A DNA stretch of 38,231 nt, taken from the NCBI GenBank assembly GCA_013791745.1, contig VMTH01000041.1, positions 1 to 38,231 on the forward strand, read 5' to 3'. Below are positions 7,149 through 13,808 of this stretch, in pieces. Below the pieces are notes generated by a model. That model saw only the letters and a program-made list of their open reading frames with translations. It was not told the DNA's origin and did no database searches. Positions within the stretch are counted from its first letter, which is position 1. Each line of letters starts with the position of its first letter. A program made the translations under genes and the position numbers. The DNA is from Candidatus Omnitrophota bacterium. Its GTDB lineage: Bacteria > CG03.

Positions 7149-8125
7149 TTGAGCATCTCCTCCATAGCGAGCGTGAGATCTTTTGCGCTTATGGACTCCA
7201 TGCACACCCTGTCTCCCCTGGCGCAGTCTTTCCCGCCGTGGAGATGGCAGGGGCGGCAGGGAACATCAACCTGCATTATCTTTGCCCCGGCCGGGGCGAA
7301 CCCGAAATCAGTGACGGTGGGCCCGAAAAAAACAATGAGAGGTTTTCCGAGAGCCGAGGCCGCGTGCGCGGCTCCGGAATCCATGCTTATAACGCATGAT
7401 GCCGCGCCCATAACGGCGAAAAACATCCTCATGCTCAATCGCCCGCTGAGATTTTTGACAAAATTTACATGATACCTGTTAGCGGGAAGAAGATTTTGCG
7501 CCCGGGCATAATCATCCCCTGTCAGTATAAAATAGCGCCCGGGTTTCGCCGCCGCCTCAAAGAATTCGGGAAAGCGGCGCCACTCCTTAAGCGGCCATTT
7601 TGCCTGAGGCGCCACGCAGATGATCTCACCGTCCGGGGGAATACCCTGGCTCAAAAGAATACGGCGGGCCCTGTCTTTTTCGCGGGCGCTTAAAAACAAA
7701 GCCGTTTTATCCGTGTGTATTTTTATTTTATCCGCCGCAAGAACGTCAAGATATCTTCTGACGGCGCCGGGAATGATTGCGCTTTTACCTTTTAAAATCT
7801 TTTTTCTCTCCTTTCTGTAAGTTTTGACTCTCCCCGCACGCAAAGGAAACAACGCGCCCAGAGCGCGGCTGCGGAGAGAGGAATGAAGGTCATAAATCCT
7901 GTCCGGATTTATTTTCCTCATAAGGCGGAGGAGCTGCGGTAAACCGTGATCTTCAAGCGCTATGACCCTGTCCACAAAAGGATTCTCCTCAAAAACAGGC
8001 GCGTATGCCCTTTTCGTGAAAAAATATATGAAGCTTCCCGGGTGATTGAGTTTGATATTTTCGCACAGCGGCGTTGTGAGTATCACATCACCCAGCGAAC
8101 TGAATCTTATGACGGCAAAATTCAT
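7145..8125 (-). CDS. GT9 glycosyltransferase (heptosyltransferase family), second copy
   Basis: This 326-residue protein starts MNFAVIRFSSLGDVILTTPL, the classic WaaC/WaaF/RfaQ-type N-terminus with the SLGD motif. It later has CVISMDSGAAHAASALGKP and FFGPTVTDFGFAP. It shares with its downstream neighbour a C-terminal four-Cys pattern, CRPCHLHGGKDC followed by a Cys seven residues on. The two genes are tandem relatives, not duplicates at the sequence level. The gene begins 6 bp after the K+ channel gene and overlaps the next GT9 gene by 4 bp. With waaA three genes upstream, it probably builds the inner core of lipopolysaccharide. Confidence 0.92.
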   Translation of the reverse strand: MNFAVIRFSSLGDVILTTPLCENIKLNHPGSFIYFFTKRAYAPVFEENPFVDRVIALEDHGLPQLLRLMRKINPDRIYDLHSSLRSRALGALFPLRAGRVKTYRKERKKILKGKSAIIPGAVRRYLDVLAADKIKIHTDKTALFLSAREKDRARRILLSQGIPPDGEIICVAPQAKWPLKEWRRFPEFFEAAAKPGRYFILTGDDYARAQNLLPANRYHVNFVKNLSGRLSMRMFFAVMGAASCVISMDSGAAHAASALGKPLIVFFGPTVTDFGFAPAGAKIMQVDVPCRPCHLHGGKDCARGDRVCMESISAKDLTLAMEEMLK

Positions 8126-8131
8126 ACCGTC

Positions 8132-9139
8132 TCACTTTCCCTGCGAAATATAGCGGTCGAGCCTCTCCATCTTATCGGGGTTTCCGAGAACAAGTATTTT
8201 ATCATTCGCCTCCAGCAATGTGGCGGCGTCGGGATTATAAATAAATCTGCCCGTGAGCGCCTTTTTGATAGCTATCACAACCAGTCCCGTGTTTTTGCTG
8301 ATCTGACTTTTGGCAAGCGTGTAATTGAGGAATGGGGATTTATCCGGTATGGACATCTCTTCTATTCTCCATTCCCCCTCGTTCTCCTTGAGCATTATGT
8401 CGAGAAAGGTCACCACATTCGGCCGCAGCGCCGTTGAGGCCATTCTCAAACCGCCGATCTTCTGCGGCGACACCACGGCATCGGCTCCCGCCCTTTTCAG
8501 CTTTGCTTCCGCTTCTTCTTCAACGGCTTCAGCGACAACCTTGATCCTGGGGTTGAGGCTCTTCGCCGATATCACAACATACATATTCATGGCATCACTG
8601 CTGAGGCAGGACAGCACCGTTTTGGCTTTTTCAACACCCGCCTCTATGAGAACATCGTCCTGGGAAGCGTCGCCTATGATATACCTTAGATCGGGAAGCG
8701 TTTTTTTAATCCTCTCCAGGTTCTTCTCGTCCTTTTCTATGACGACGAAATGCTGCCTTGCCTGGTAGAACTCACCCACGATCGCCTCGCCGACGGGCGA
8801 AAGGCCGCATATTATGTGATGCCCTTTCATGTTTTTTATGGTCTCCTTCATCTTCTGCCTCCTTAAAACATTTCCCACTTCTCCCTGCAGTATCAGGGAT
8901 GTAAAAAGACCGGCCAGGCCCGCCACGAGCGAAAAGCCGAAGAGTATCAGCACCATCGTGAATATTTTACCAGCGGGGCTCAAAGGATGCACCTCGCCGA
9001 AGCCGATGGAGGAAAGCGTTATTGAGGTCATATAGAGGGAATCCATTAGATTCCATTTCTCTATCAGCATGTAGCCGAAAGTACCGGCGGCTATCACGAA
9101 AAGCACCAGGAAAATAATCGTCGCGATTTTTCTGTTCAT
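8132..9139 (-). CDS. Two-TM potassium channel with RCK (TrkA-N/TrkA-C) domains
   Basis: This 335-residue protein has TM1 (about 7-27), a pore loop with filter SIGFGE (44-49), and TM2 (about 58-85). A cytoplasmic RCK domain starts at GHHIICGLSPVGEAI (106-120), and a TrkA-C-like lobe runs from about 245 to 335. The layout is that of MthK-like ligand-gated K+ channels. The filter reads GFG instead of the common GYG, followed by E instead of D; both changes are known in functional K+ channels. Its ATG overlaps the waaA stop codon (ATGA), so it is coupled to an envelope gene, although the functional link is unclear. Confidence 0.92.
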   Translation of the reverse strand: MNRKIATIIFLVLFVIAAGTFGYMLIEKWNLMDSLYMTSITLSSIGFGEVHPLSPAGKIFTMVLILFGFSLVAGLAGLFTSLILQGEVGNVLRRQKMKETIKNMKGHHIICGLSPVGEAIVGEFYQARQHFVVIEKDEKNLERIKKTLPDLRYIIGDASQDDVLIEAGVEKAKTVLSCLSSDAMNMYVVISAKSLNPRIKVVAEAVEEEAEAKLKRAGADAVVSPQKIGGLRMASTALRPNVVTFLDIMLKENEGEWRIEEMSIPDKSPFLNYTLAKSQISKNTGLVVIAIKKALTGRFIYNPDAATLLEANDKILVLGNPDKMERLDRYISQGK

Positions 9140-10392
9140 ATATTATTCAGCAGCAGATCTTTTATGACGACCGTGTTGCGGCGCAGGGCGCCTTTGAGCA
9201 TATCCAGTTTTTCAAAAGCCGCCTCGGCTTTTTTCTCTCTCATTTCCTTTGAAGAAGCGAGCTCCCTAAAAGCCTTTGCCAGAGAAGCTCTGTCCGGAAC
9301 AACAAAAAGCTCATCTTTCAGTATATCAAATTCCTCGCTGAAATTTCCCGTGTGAGGGCCCACAACAATGGCTTTTTTCCTCCGGACAGCCTCAACAAAA
9401 TTCTGACCGCCGTGAGGCACGAGTGAACCGCCGACAAAACAGATATCCGAAATCCCGTAAATGCCGTCGAGCAACCCTATCCTGTCCACAAGCAGAAAGC
9501 GTGAGCCGGGCGTAAAACCGCCAGAGCGGCTGAAGCGGGAACAGGGTATTTTTCTCCGCCTGAAAACGCGCTCTATTTCTCTTACGCGATCTATGTGCCG
9601 GGGAGCTATTATGCAGTAAACATCCTTTCCCAGCGGGAGAACGGCGTCTATAACGGCCTCCTCCTCACCCCTGTGAGTGCTGCCGGCGCTTATGGCCAGA
9701 GCCGCTTCCGGAACAGCGTAATCTTTCCGGCTGACTCTGGCGGCAGACGGCCCGGCGACAATATCGTATTTGATATTCCCCGTCACCGACACACGCGCGG
9801 GATCGGCTCCCATGGCGATAAACCTGTCAGCGTCTTTCTTCGTGCGGGCCGATATCACTTCTATTTTTTCGAGCATCATCCGCGTCAGAGCCTTGATAAG
9901 TTTGTATTTCGGAAAACTCCTGTCAGAAACCCTGCCGTTTACAAGCGCTATTTTAGAGTGACGCGAGGCCGACTCTATGAGATTGGGCCAGAGCTGGAGC
10001 TCTATCAGCACCACGAGGGCCGGAGCGACTTTTTTCATAAAACTTCGGGTGATGAAAAAAATATCCACGGGGGCGTAGTACACTCCGGTAAAAGCGCCGG
10101 AGGTCTTCGCGAGCGCTCTGCCTTCCGGAGTCATGGCAAAAAGATATAGCGGACGGCCTGTGTCTTTGAGCTCGGCGGCAAGCACAAGCGCCAGTTTCAC
10201 CTCACCCACGGAAGAGGCCTGAAACCATACTCCGCCGGAAATGAAATCGGCGCCGGGAAGATAGAAGCGCTGGTGGAATGTTCCCCTGCTCCTTTTAATA
10301 TACCGGTAAAGACTGGGCAGGGCCGCCAGAAAAAGCAGCGGCGGAAGAAAAAGAAGCGTGACGGTGTTGATGATTATAAGCGTCAGGCCCAT
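9136..10392 (-). CDS. waaA: 3-deoxy-D-manno-octulosonic acid (Kdo) transferase
   Basis: This is a 418-residue protein with an N-terminal membrane anchor (about 5-30) and a GT-B fold. SSVGEV (60-65) contains the family's catalytic glutamate at residue 64. IELQLWPNLIESA, the TGNIKYD turn, IIAPRH and GGSLVPHGGQNFVEA are further WaaA/KdtA hallmarks. The enzyme moves Kdo from CMP-Kdo to lipid IVA at the inner membrane, so the organism is expected to make Kdo-bearing lipopolysaccharide. It starts 3 bp after the unknown 160-aa gene and overlaps the channel gene by 4 bp. Number of Kdo residues added cannot be predicted. Confidence 0.95.
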   Translation of the reverse strand: MGLTLIIINTVTLLFLPPLLFLAALPSLYRYIKRSRGTFHQRFYLPGADFISGGVWFQASSVGEVKLALVLAAELKDTGRPLYLFAMTPEGRALAKTSGAFTGVYYAPVDIFFITRSFMKKVAPALVVLIELQLWPNLIESASRHSKIALVNGRVSDRSFPKYKLIKALTRMMLEKIEVISARTKKDADRFIAMGADPARVSVTGNIKYDIVAGPSAARVSRKDYAVPEAALAISAGSTHRGEEEAVIDAVLPLGKDVYCIIAPRHIDRVREIERVFRRRKIPCSRFSRSGGFTPGSRFLLVDRIGLLDGIYGISDICFVGGSLVPHGGQNFVEAVRRKKAIVVGPHTGNFSEEFDILKDELFVVPDRASLAKAFRELASSKEMREKKAEAAFEKLDMLKGALRRNTVVIKDLLLNNI

Positions 10393-10395
10393 ATT

Positions 10396-10878
10396 TTATA
10401 TTTTAAGTTCCCCGGCAACCGGCCCTTCCTCAAAATCAAATCCCTCGGCTCCGAGAATATCGGCGGCCTCTGAGAGGGGGATTTCTTCGGCCTCCACTTT
10501 CAATTTTTTTTCGCCCAGCTCCCGGGCGGCTATTTCAGCCATGATATGTTTCATCTTCAGAAACACTTCGGTGAAAACGGCTTTGCGCGCCTTCTCTGCC
10601 ATATCATCCGGCTCTTTTGACGGTGAGGGCGCACCCGCCGGGGCGTAGATGCCGGCCATGAACACAAATCTTTTCCCCGTGTCTTTGTAAATGAGGGCCG
10701 AATAGCTGTCAAAATCCGAGCAGGCTTTGCGGGAGGCTTCCTTGATGACGGGTATAGTTTCAGGATGGCCTTTTTCATAAACCCTGTAAAAGACTTTACC
10801 CGGAGAGGGTTTGACCTTTAATTTTTTTATTTTAACGCCGACGGCCACCCGCACTTCTCTCACAATTTTTTCCTCCAT
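10396..10878 (-). CDS. Conserved-looking protein of unknown function, 160 aa
   Basis: I do not recognise this protein. It has no signal peptide or membrane segment. A basic N-terminal third (KIKKLKVKPSPGKVFYRVYEKG) is followed by a middle with SALIYKDTGKRFVFMAGIYAPAG and a predicted helical, charged region (about 87-125). The end is acidic (AEEIPLSEAADILGAEGFDFEEG). It overlaps the end of the fumarase-beta-like gene by 19 bp and lies 3 bp before waaA, so it is almost certainly translated within that operon. It is not the missing fumarase alpha subunit: the length is about half and the cluster cysteines of that subunit are absent. Confidence 0.7.
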   Translation of the reverse strand: MEEKIVREVRVAVGVKIKKLKVKPSPGKVFYRVYEKGHPETIPVIKEASRKACSDFDSYSALIYKDTGKRFVFMAGIYAPAGAPSPSKEPDDMAEKARKAVFTEVFLKMKHIMAEIAARELGEKKLKVEAEEIPLSEAADILGAEGFDFEEGPVAGELKI

Positions 10879-11369
10879 ATATTGCGGCCTTCATAATCCT
10901 GCGACACTATGACAGGGAAATCCCTCACCTCAAAGAGCCTCAGCGCCTGAGCGCCGAGCCGGGCATAAGCAATGGTCTTGTGCGCCGTCACGCGGGAGGC
11001 CAGAAGAGCCCCCGCGCCTCCCGGGGCCTCAAAATAAACGCCGCGGTTTATCAATGCCGCCGAGCCCGACGGCGAAAGAGCGCCTTTGCCTATTATAACG
11101 CCGACGCCCCTGGAAAGAATCCCCTCCAGCGCCCAATCCATTCTTGAAGATGTCGTAGGGCCGGAAGCTATCACCTCAGCGTCCCTGATAATGGGACCAC
11201 AGTAAAAAATCGCCGCATCGCCGGGAAAACTCTTACGGGACGAGGAGAAAAATCTCTGGAGCGTGCTGTCGCGCGCAACGGCAAGGGCTCCGTTTAAAAG
11301 TAAAAAATCCCCGGCCCTGAGCTTTTCCGGATGCCTCAGTGGAAGAAATATTTTTTGCGGGAATTTCAT
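10860..11369 (-). CDS. Class I fumarate hydratase beta-subunit-like protein, orphan
   Basis: This 169-residue protein matches the beta (C-terminal) domain of class I Fe-S fumarases and L-tartrate dehydratases. Visible landmarks are LRAGDFLLLNGALAVARD, YCGPII, the highly conserved GPTTSSRMD, GVIIGKG and EVRDFPVIVSQDYEG. I start it at the ATG at 11367-11369, which overlaps the thiC stop as ATGA; the longer frame into thiC adds 19 unrelated residues. In two-subunit enzymes this part supplies substrate-binding residues, while the alpha subunit carries the [4Fe-4S] cluster. No alpha-subunit gene is present in this window. It may pair with an alpha subunit encoded elsewhere or have another role. 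Confidence 0.85.
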   Translation of the reverse strand: MKFPQKIFLPLRHPEKLRAGDFLLLNGALAVARDSTLQRFFSSSRKSFPGDAAIFYCGPIIRDAEVIASGPTTSSRMDWALEGILSRGVGVIIGKGALSPSGSAALINRGVYFEAPGGAGALLASRVTAHKTIAYARLGAQALRLFEVRDFPVIVSQDYEGRNIWRKKL

Positions 11370-12592
11370 TTCACGATCTTTTTCATTATCCTGCGCGTCT
11401 GCTCTATGGGGCAGAAATCGCCGCACATCGTGCAGACCTTTCTGCTGAGATGACCGGCCTTTATGACTTCGGGGAAAAGGAGATTTTTTTTCATGCCCTG
11501 CCAGTCAAGACGGAAGCGGGCGCGTGAAACAGCTTTGTCCCTTTTCAGCGCTGCGGGACGGCCTCTGGAAACATCCGCCGCGTGAGCGGCCACGCGCGAG
11601 GCTATCACGCCCAATCGCACATCATCGGCGTCGGGCAGGCCCAGATGTTCGGCCGGCGTCACATAGCAGAGAAAATCGGCGCCGTAAGAAGCTGCGAGAG
11701 CCCCGCCTATGGCCGAAGTTATGTGGTCAAATCCCGCGGCTGCATCCGTCACCAGGGGGCCGAGCACATAAAAAGGCGCGCCGTGACAGAGTTTTTTCTC
11801 GTCTTTTACGACTTTCTCTATCTGCGAGAGCGGTATGTGCCCCGGGCCTTCTATCATGGCATCGACTCCTCCGCGGCGGGCCTTGAGGAAAAGTTTTCCG
11901 AGCGTTTTAAGCTCGAGGATCTGGAGATAATCATTCGCGTCGGAAATGGAGCCGGGACGCAAGCCGTCGCCGAGACTCAGCACGGCGTTATATTTTGCAG
12001 CTATTTTTACGAGTCTGCCAAAATCGCTGTAGAGAGGATTCTCCCATCCGGTGTCCTGCATCCAGCCGAAGATCAGGCCTCCCCCTCTTGAGACGACCCC
12101 GCCCAGGCGCGGGTGCTTTTTCAGATAATTGAGCGATTCGCGCGTCACGCCGCAGTGCACCGTTACAAAATCCACTCCGAGCGCGAGCTGCTCCTCTATC
12201 ACCTCAAAAAATGCGGCGGGTGAGGGCCGTTTGTACTTTGAAAAAAGATGATAGGCCGGCACCGTTCCCACCGGAATAGTTGAGCGCTCCAGCACTTTTT
12301 TGAGGACCCTCAGGAAATCCTTTCCGCAGGAGAGGTCCATAACCGCGTCGGCTCCGTATTGAACCGCGGCGTCCAGTTTTTTTATCTCCGTTTTCCAGTC
12401 GGAGGCAAGCGGCGAAAGGCCTATGTTGGCGTTTATTTTAACGCTCAGATCTTTACCCACGGCAACCGCGCGTCTCTTTGAAAGGCGGCTCTTCATAATG
12501 GCGATGCGGCCGGCCTTATAATTTTTCTCAAAAACTCCCACGGAAATTCCTTCTTCGGCGGCCAGCTGTCTGATTATTTTTTTTGTTTGCAT
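11366..12592 (-). CDS. thiC: Phosphomethylpyrimidine synthase ThiC, short form
   Basis: This 408-residue radical-SAM enzyme converts aminoimidazole ribotide to the thiamin pyrimidine HMP-P. Core motifs are NANIG, DLSCGKD, GTVPAYHLF, VDFVTVHCGV, SRGGGLIFGWM, LSLGDGLRPG, EGPGHIPL and the stretch HITSAIGGALAASYGADFLC. The C-terminal cluster cysteines are C387, C390 and C394 (CTMCGDFC), a CX2CX3C spacing. The well-known proteobacterial enzymes have CX2CX4C and a long N-terminal domain that is absent here. The start overlaps thiD2 by 19 bp. ThiC paralogues that make 5-hydroxybenzimidazole exist, but the adjacent HMP-P kinase gene favours thiamin synthesis. Confidence 0.92.
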   Translation of the reverse strand: MQTKKIIRQLAAEEGISVGVFEKNYKAGRIAIMKSRLSKRRAVAVGKDLSVKINANIGLSPLASDWKTEIKKLDAAVQYGADAVMDLSCGKDFLRVLKKVLERSTIPVGTVPAYHLFSKYKRPSPAAFFEVIEEQLALGVDFVTVHCGVTRESLNYLKKHPRLGGVVSRGGGLIFGWMQDTGWENPLYSDFGRLVKIAAKYNAVLSLGDGLRPGSISDANDYLQILELKTLGKLFLKARRGGVDAMIEGPGHIPLSQIEKVVKDEKKLCHGAPFYVLGPLVTDAAAGFDHITSAIGGALAASYGADFLCYVTPAEHLGLPDADDVRLGVIASRVAAHAADVSRGRPAALKRDKAVSRARFRLDWQGMKKNLLFPEVIKAGHLSRKVCTMCGDFCPIEQTRRIMKKIVK

Positions 12593-12975
12593 AATTCTTT
12601 TACAAAACCCTTTTCTATTTCATAAAGCCGGAAGCGGATTCTTTTTATCCTGCCGGACTTTTTCACATCGTCAAGCTTGATTATTTCTTCAAGAACGCGG
12701 AGCGCCTCTCCGACGCGCGAGATATTAGCCCGGCGAGCGGAAGTGACGCAGCTCCTTCCTTTTTCGGAAATTCCCGCGCCTTTATCCCTCCTCACATCTC
12801 GGCTTTTCACAAGGCTCTCATAATCATCCGCGAAAAGCGCCGCCAGACGATGGCGGAGTTTTCTCAGATACGCGAATTTACCGCTCTTAAAATAAAATCT
12901 TTCTATGTCTTCCACGACCCTCAACCCCTCCCTGGCGCGGTTGAGGTTAGCGTCAATAATACTCAGTTTGCGCAT
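12574..12975 (-). CDS. thiD2: Standalone ThiD2-type HMP-phosphate kinase
   Basis: This 133-residue all-helical protein has the two hallmark half-repeats of ThiD2: DANLNRAREGLRVVEDIERF near the start and NISRVGEALRVLEEIIKL in the second half, plus LRHRLAALF and a KSRDVRRDKG stretch. ThiD2 is often fused to ThiE, but standalone forms of about 130 residues have been shown to phosphorylate HMP-P and not free HMP. I start at the ATG at 12973-12975 rather than the GTG two codons upstream. The perfect TATAAT ends 6 nt before that ATG and the GTG would fall before the start of the mRNA. It is the first gene of the thiC-waaA-GT9 operon. Confidence 0.88.
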   Translation of the reverse strand: MRKLSIIDANLNRAREGLRVVEDIERFYFKSGKFAYLRKLRHRLAALFADDYESLVKSRDVRRDKGAGISEKGRSCVTSARRANISRVGEALRVLEEIIKLDDVKKSGRIKRIRFRLYEIEKGFVKELCKQKK

Positions 12976-12981
12976 GGGCAC

Positions 12982-13010
12982 ATTATACTTGATTAACGGC
13001 CAAAAATAAA
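12982..13010 (-). promoter_or_regulatory. Promoter of the thiD2 operon, probably leaderless
   Basis: A perfect TATAAT lies at 12982-12987 on the minus strand, six bases before the ATG. The -35 region at 17 bp (TTTATT) is weak. There is no room for a TPP riboswitch: only 55 bp separate this start codon from tRNA-Thr. The promoter overlaps that of tRNA-Thr on the other strand. Confidence 0.5.
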
Positions 13011-13017
13011 GTAAGAT
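12989..13017 (+). promoter_or_regulatory. Sigma70-type promoter of tRNA-Thr
   Basis: TTGATT (12989-12994), a 17-bp spacer and TAAGAT (13012-13017) place the start near 13024, about 7 nt before the tRNA. It is interleaved with the divergent thiD2 promoter. Confidence 0.6.
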
Positions 13018-13030
13018 TTTTTCAGTTTAA

Positions 13031-13103
13031 GCCGGCGTAGCTCAGCTGGTAGAGCAGCGGTTTTGTAAACCGCTGGTCGGGGGTTCGATTCCTCTCGCCG
13101 GCT
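13031..13103 (+). tRNA. tRNA-Thr, anticodon TGT
   Basis: A 73-nt cloverleaf: acceptor GCCGGCG with CGCCGGC and discriminator T, D-arm AGCTCAGCTGGTAGAGC, anticodon stem GCGGT/ACCGC around loop TTTGTAA (anticodon TGT), and a T-arm with GTTCGATTC. CCA is not encoded. Confidence 0.95.
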
Positions 13104-13139
13104 TTTACTTTAAAGGAATCAAGCCAAATTTCTGTTTTT

Positions 13140-13643
13140 TCAAAAAGCCGAAGCGATGTTGGAGTAAACGGAACTGCTGTAAGCGGAGCCGTTGAGGGTC
13201 ACTTGCACACGGCCTCCCGATAAAACACATTTGAAAGTGTTTTTCCTGTAAAGCGCTCCGGCCAGTTTTTGTATGAATTCTTCCTCAAAGGCATATATAA
13301 CAGCCTCAACCGAGTGCCTTTTGAAAAGTTTCGCCAGAGCCAGAGCGGGATCCTTCCCCTGAAGGAACACGAACACCGAAAAAATATCTTTGCGTGAACG
13401 GAAAAACATTATCTTTTTCTCGGACGGCTCTTCGCAGTCAGCCCACAAAGCTTTCTGACCGTCAACCGCTCCGGCGTACAGATCGGGTTTGAAAGTAAAC
13501 CCGGCCTTACCGGAAAATCTCAGCCTGCCTGAAAACATTTCATGGGCCAGAAGTTTTAAGACAACGCGGACGCGGGTCTGGCCGCGCTTCTTCTCCACAA
13601 CTATCTTTTTTCCGCGGCCTGTAAAAATATAATTATCTTTCAT
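13140..13643 (-). CDS. YaeQ-like protein, possible PD-(D/E)XK nuclease fold
   Basis: This protein is 167 residues from the chosen ATG at 13641-13643. The motif RVRVVLKLLAHEMF, then FKPDLYAGAVDGQKALWADCEEPSEKKI, and a C-terminal beta segment (FKCVLSGGRVQVTLNG) resemble the YaeQ family in order and spacing. That family has a PD-(D/E)XK-like fold, but its function is poorly defined. I recognise this by eye only. The frame stays open upstream to an ATG at 13784, through the inverted-repeat element; I prefer the shorter start because family similarity begins there. It lies downstream of the ceramide synthase candidate and may share its transcript. Confidence 0.6.
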   Translation of the reverse strand: MKDNYIFTGRGKKIVVEKKRGQTRVRVVLKLLAHEMFSGRLRFSGKAGFTFKPDLYAGAVDGQKALWADCEEPSEKKIMFFRSRKDIFSVFVFLQGKDPALALAKLFKRHSVEAVIYAFEEEFIQKLAGALYRKNTFKCVLSGGRVQVTLNGSAYSSSVYSNIASAF

Positions 13644-13662
13644 TTGCTGATGTCTTCGGGTA

Positions 13663-13783
13663 TGACGACGGCAGAGCTGCCCGGAGCGGGCCATATGAGT
13701 GAGGGGTTTGCCAGGCGCTCCGAGCGAATTGGCAGCGAGCCGCACTCGCGAGCGGCCGTCTACGGGCAGCTCTGCCGTTATCA
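13663..13783. repeat. 121-bp nested inverted-repeat element
   Basis: The ends are perfect 16-bp inverted repeats, ACGGCAGAGCTGCCCG (13668-13683) and its complement (13763-13778), which extend to 21 bp with two mismatches. Inside are further dyads: GCCCG/CGGGC around 13679-13691, TGCCA/TGGCA, and GCCGC/GCGGC near 13738-13755. It occupies most of the 165-bp gap between the ceramide synthase candidate and the YaeQ-like gene. It could be a structured RNA, a palindromic repeat family or a degenerate miniature transposable element. I saw no second copy in this window. Confidence 0.75.
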
Positions 13784-13808
13784 TTGGCGGAACGCGGGCT
13801 GCATGCGC

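Noticed and set aside
9595-10149. 184-aa plus-strand open frame inside waaA
   Set aside because: It is antisense to motif-supported WaaA sequence and has no recognisable features.
10396-10878. 160-aa protein as the fumarase alpha subunit
   Set aside because: It is too short and lacks the cluster cysteines and the CQDTG-type motif of that subunit.
11370-11426. 19-residue N-terminal extension of the fumarase beta-like protein
   Set aside because: It lies inside thiC, lacks family similarity, and the ATGA overlap gives a better start.
12976-13030. TPP riboswitch upstream of thiD2-thiC
   Set aside because: The gap is far too short and the tRNA-Thr gene and its promoter occupy it.
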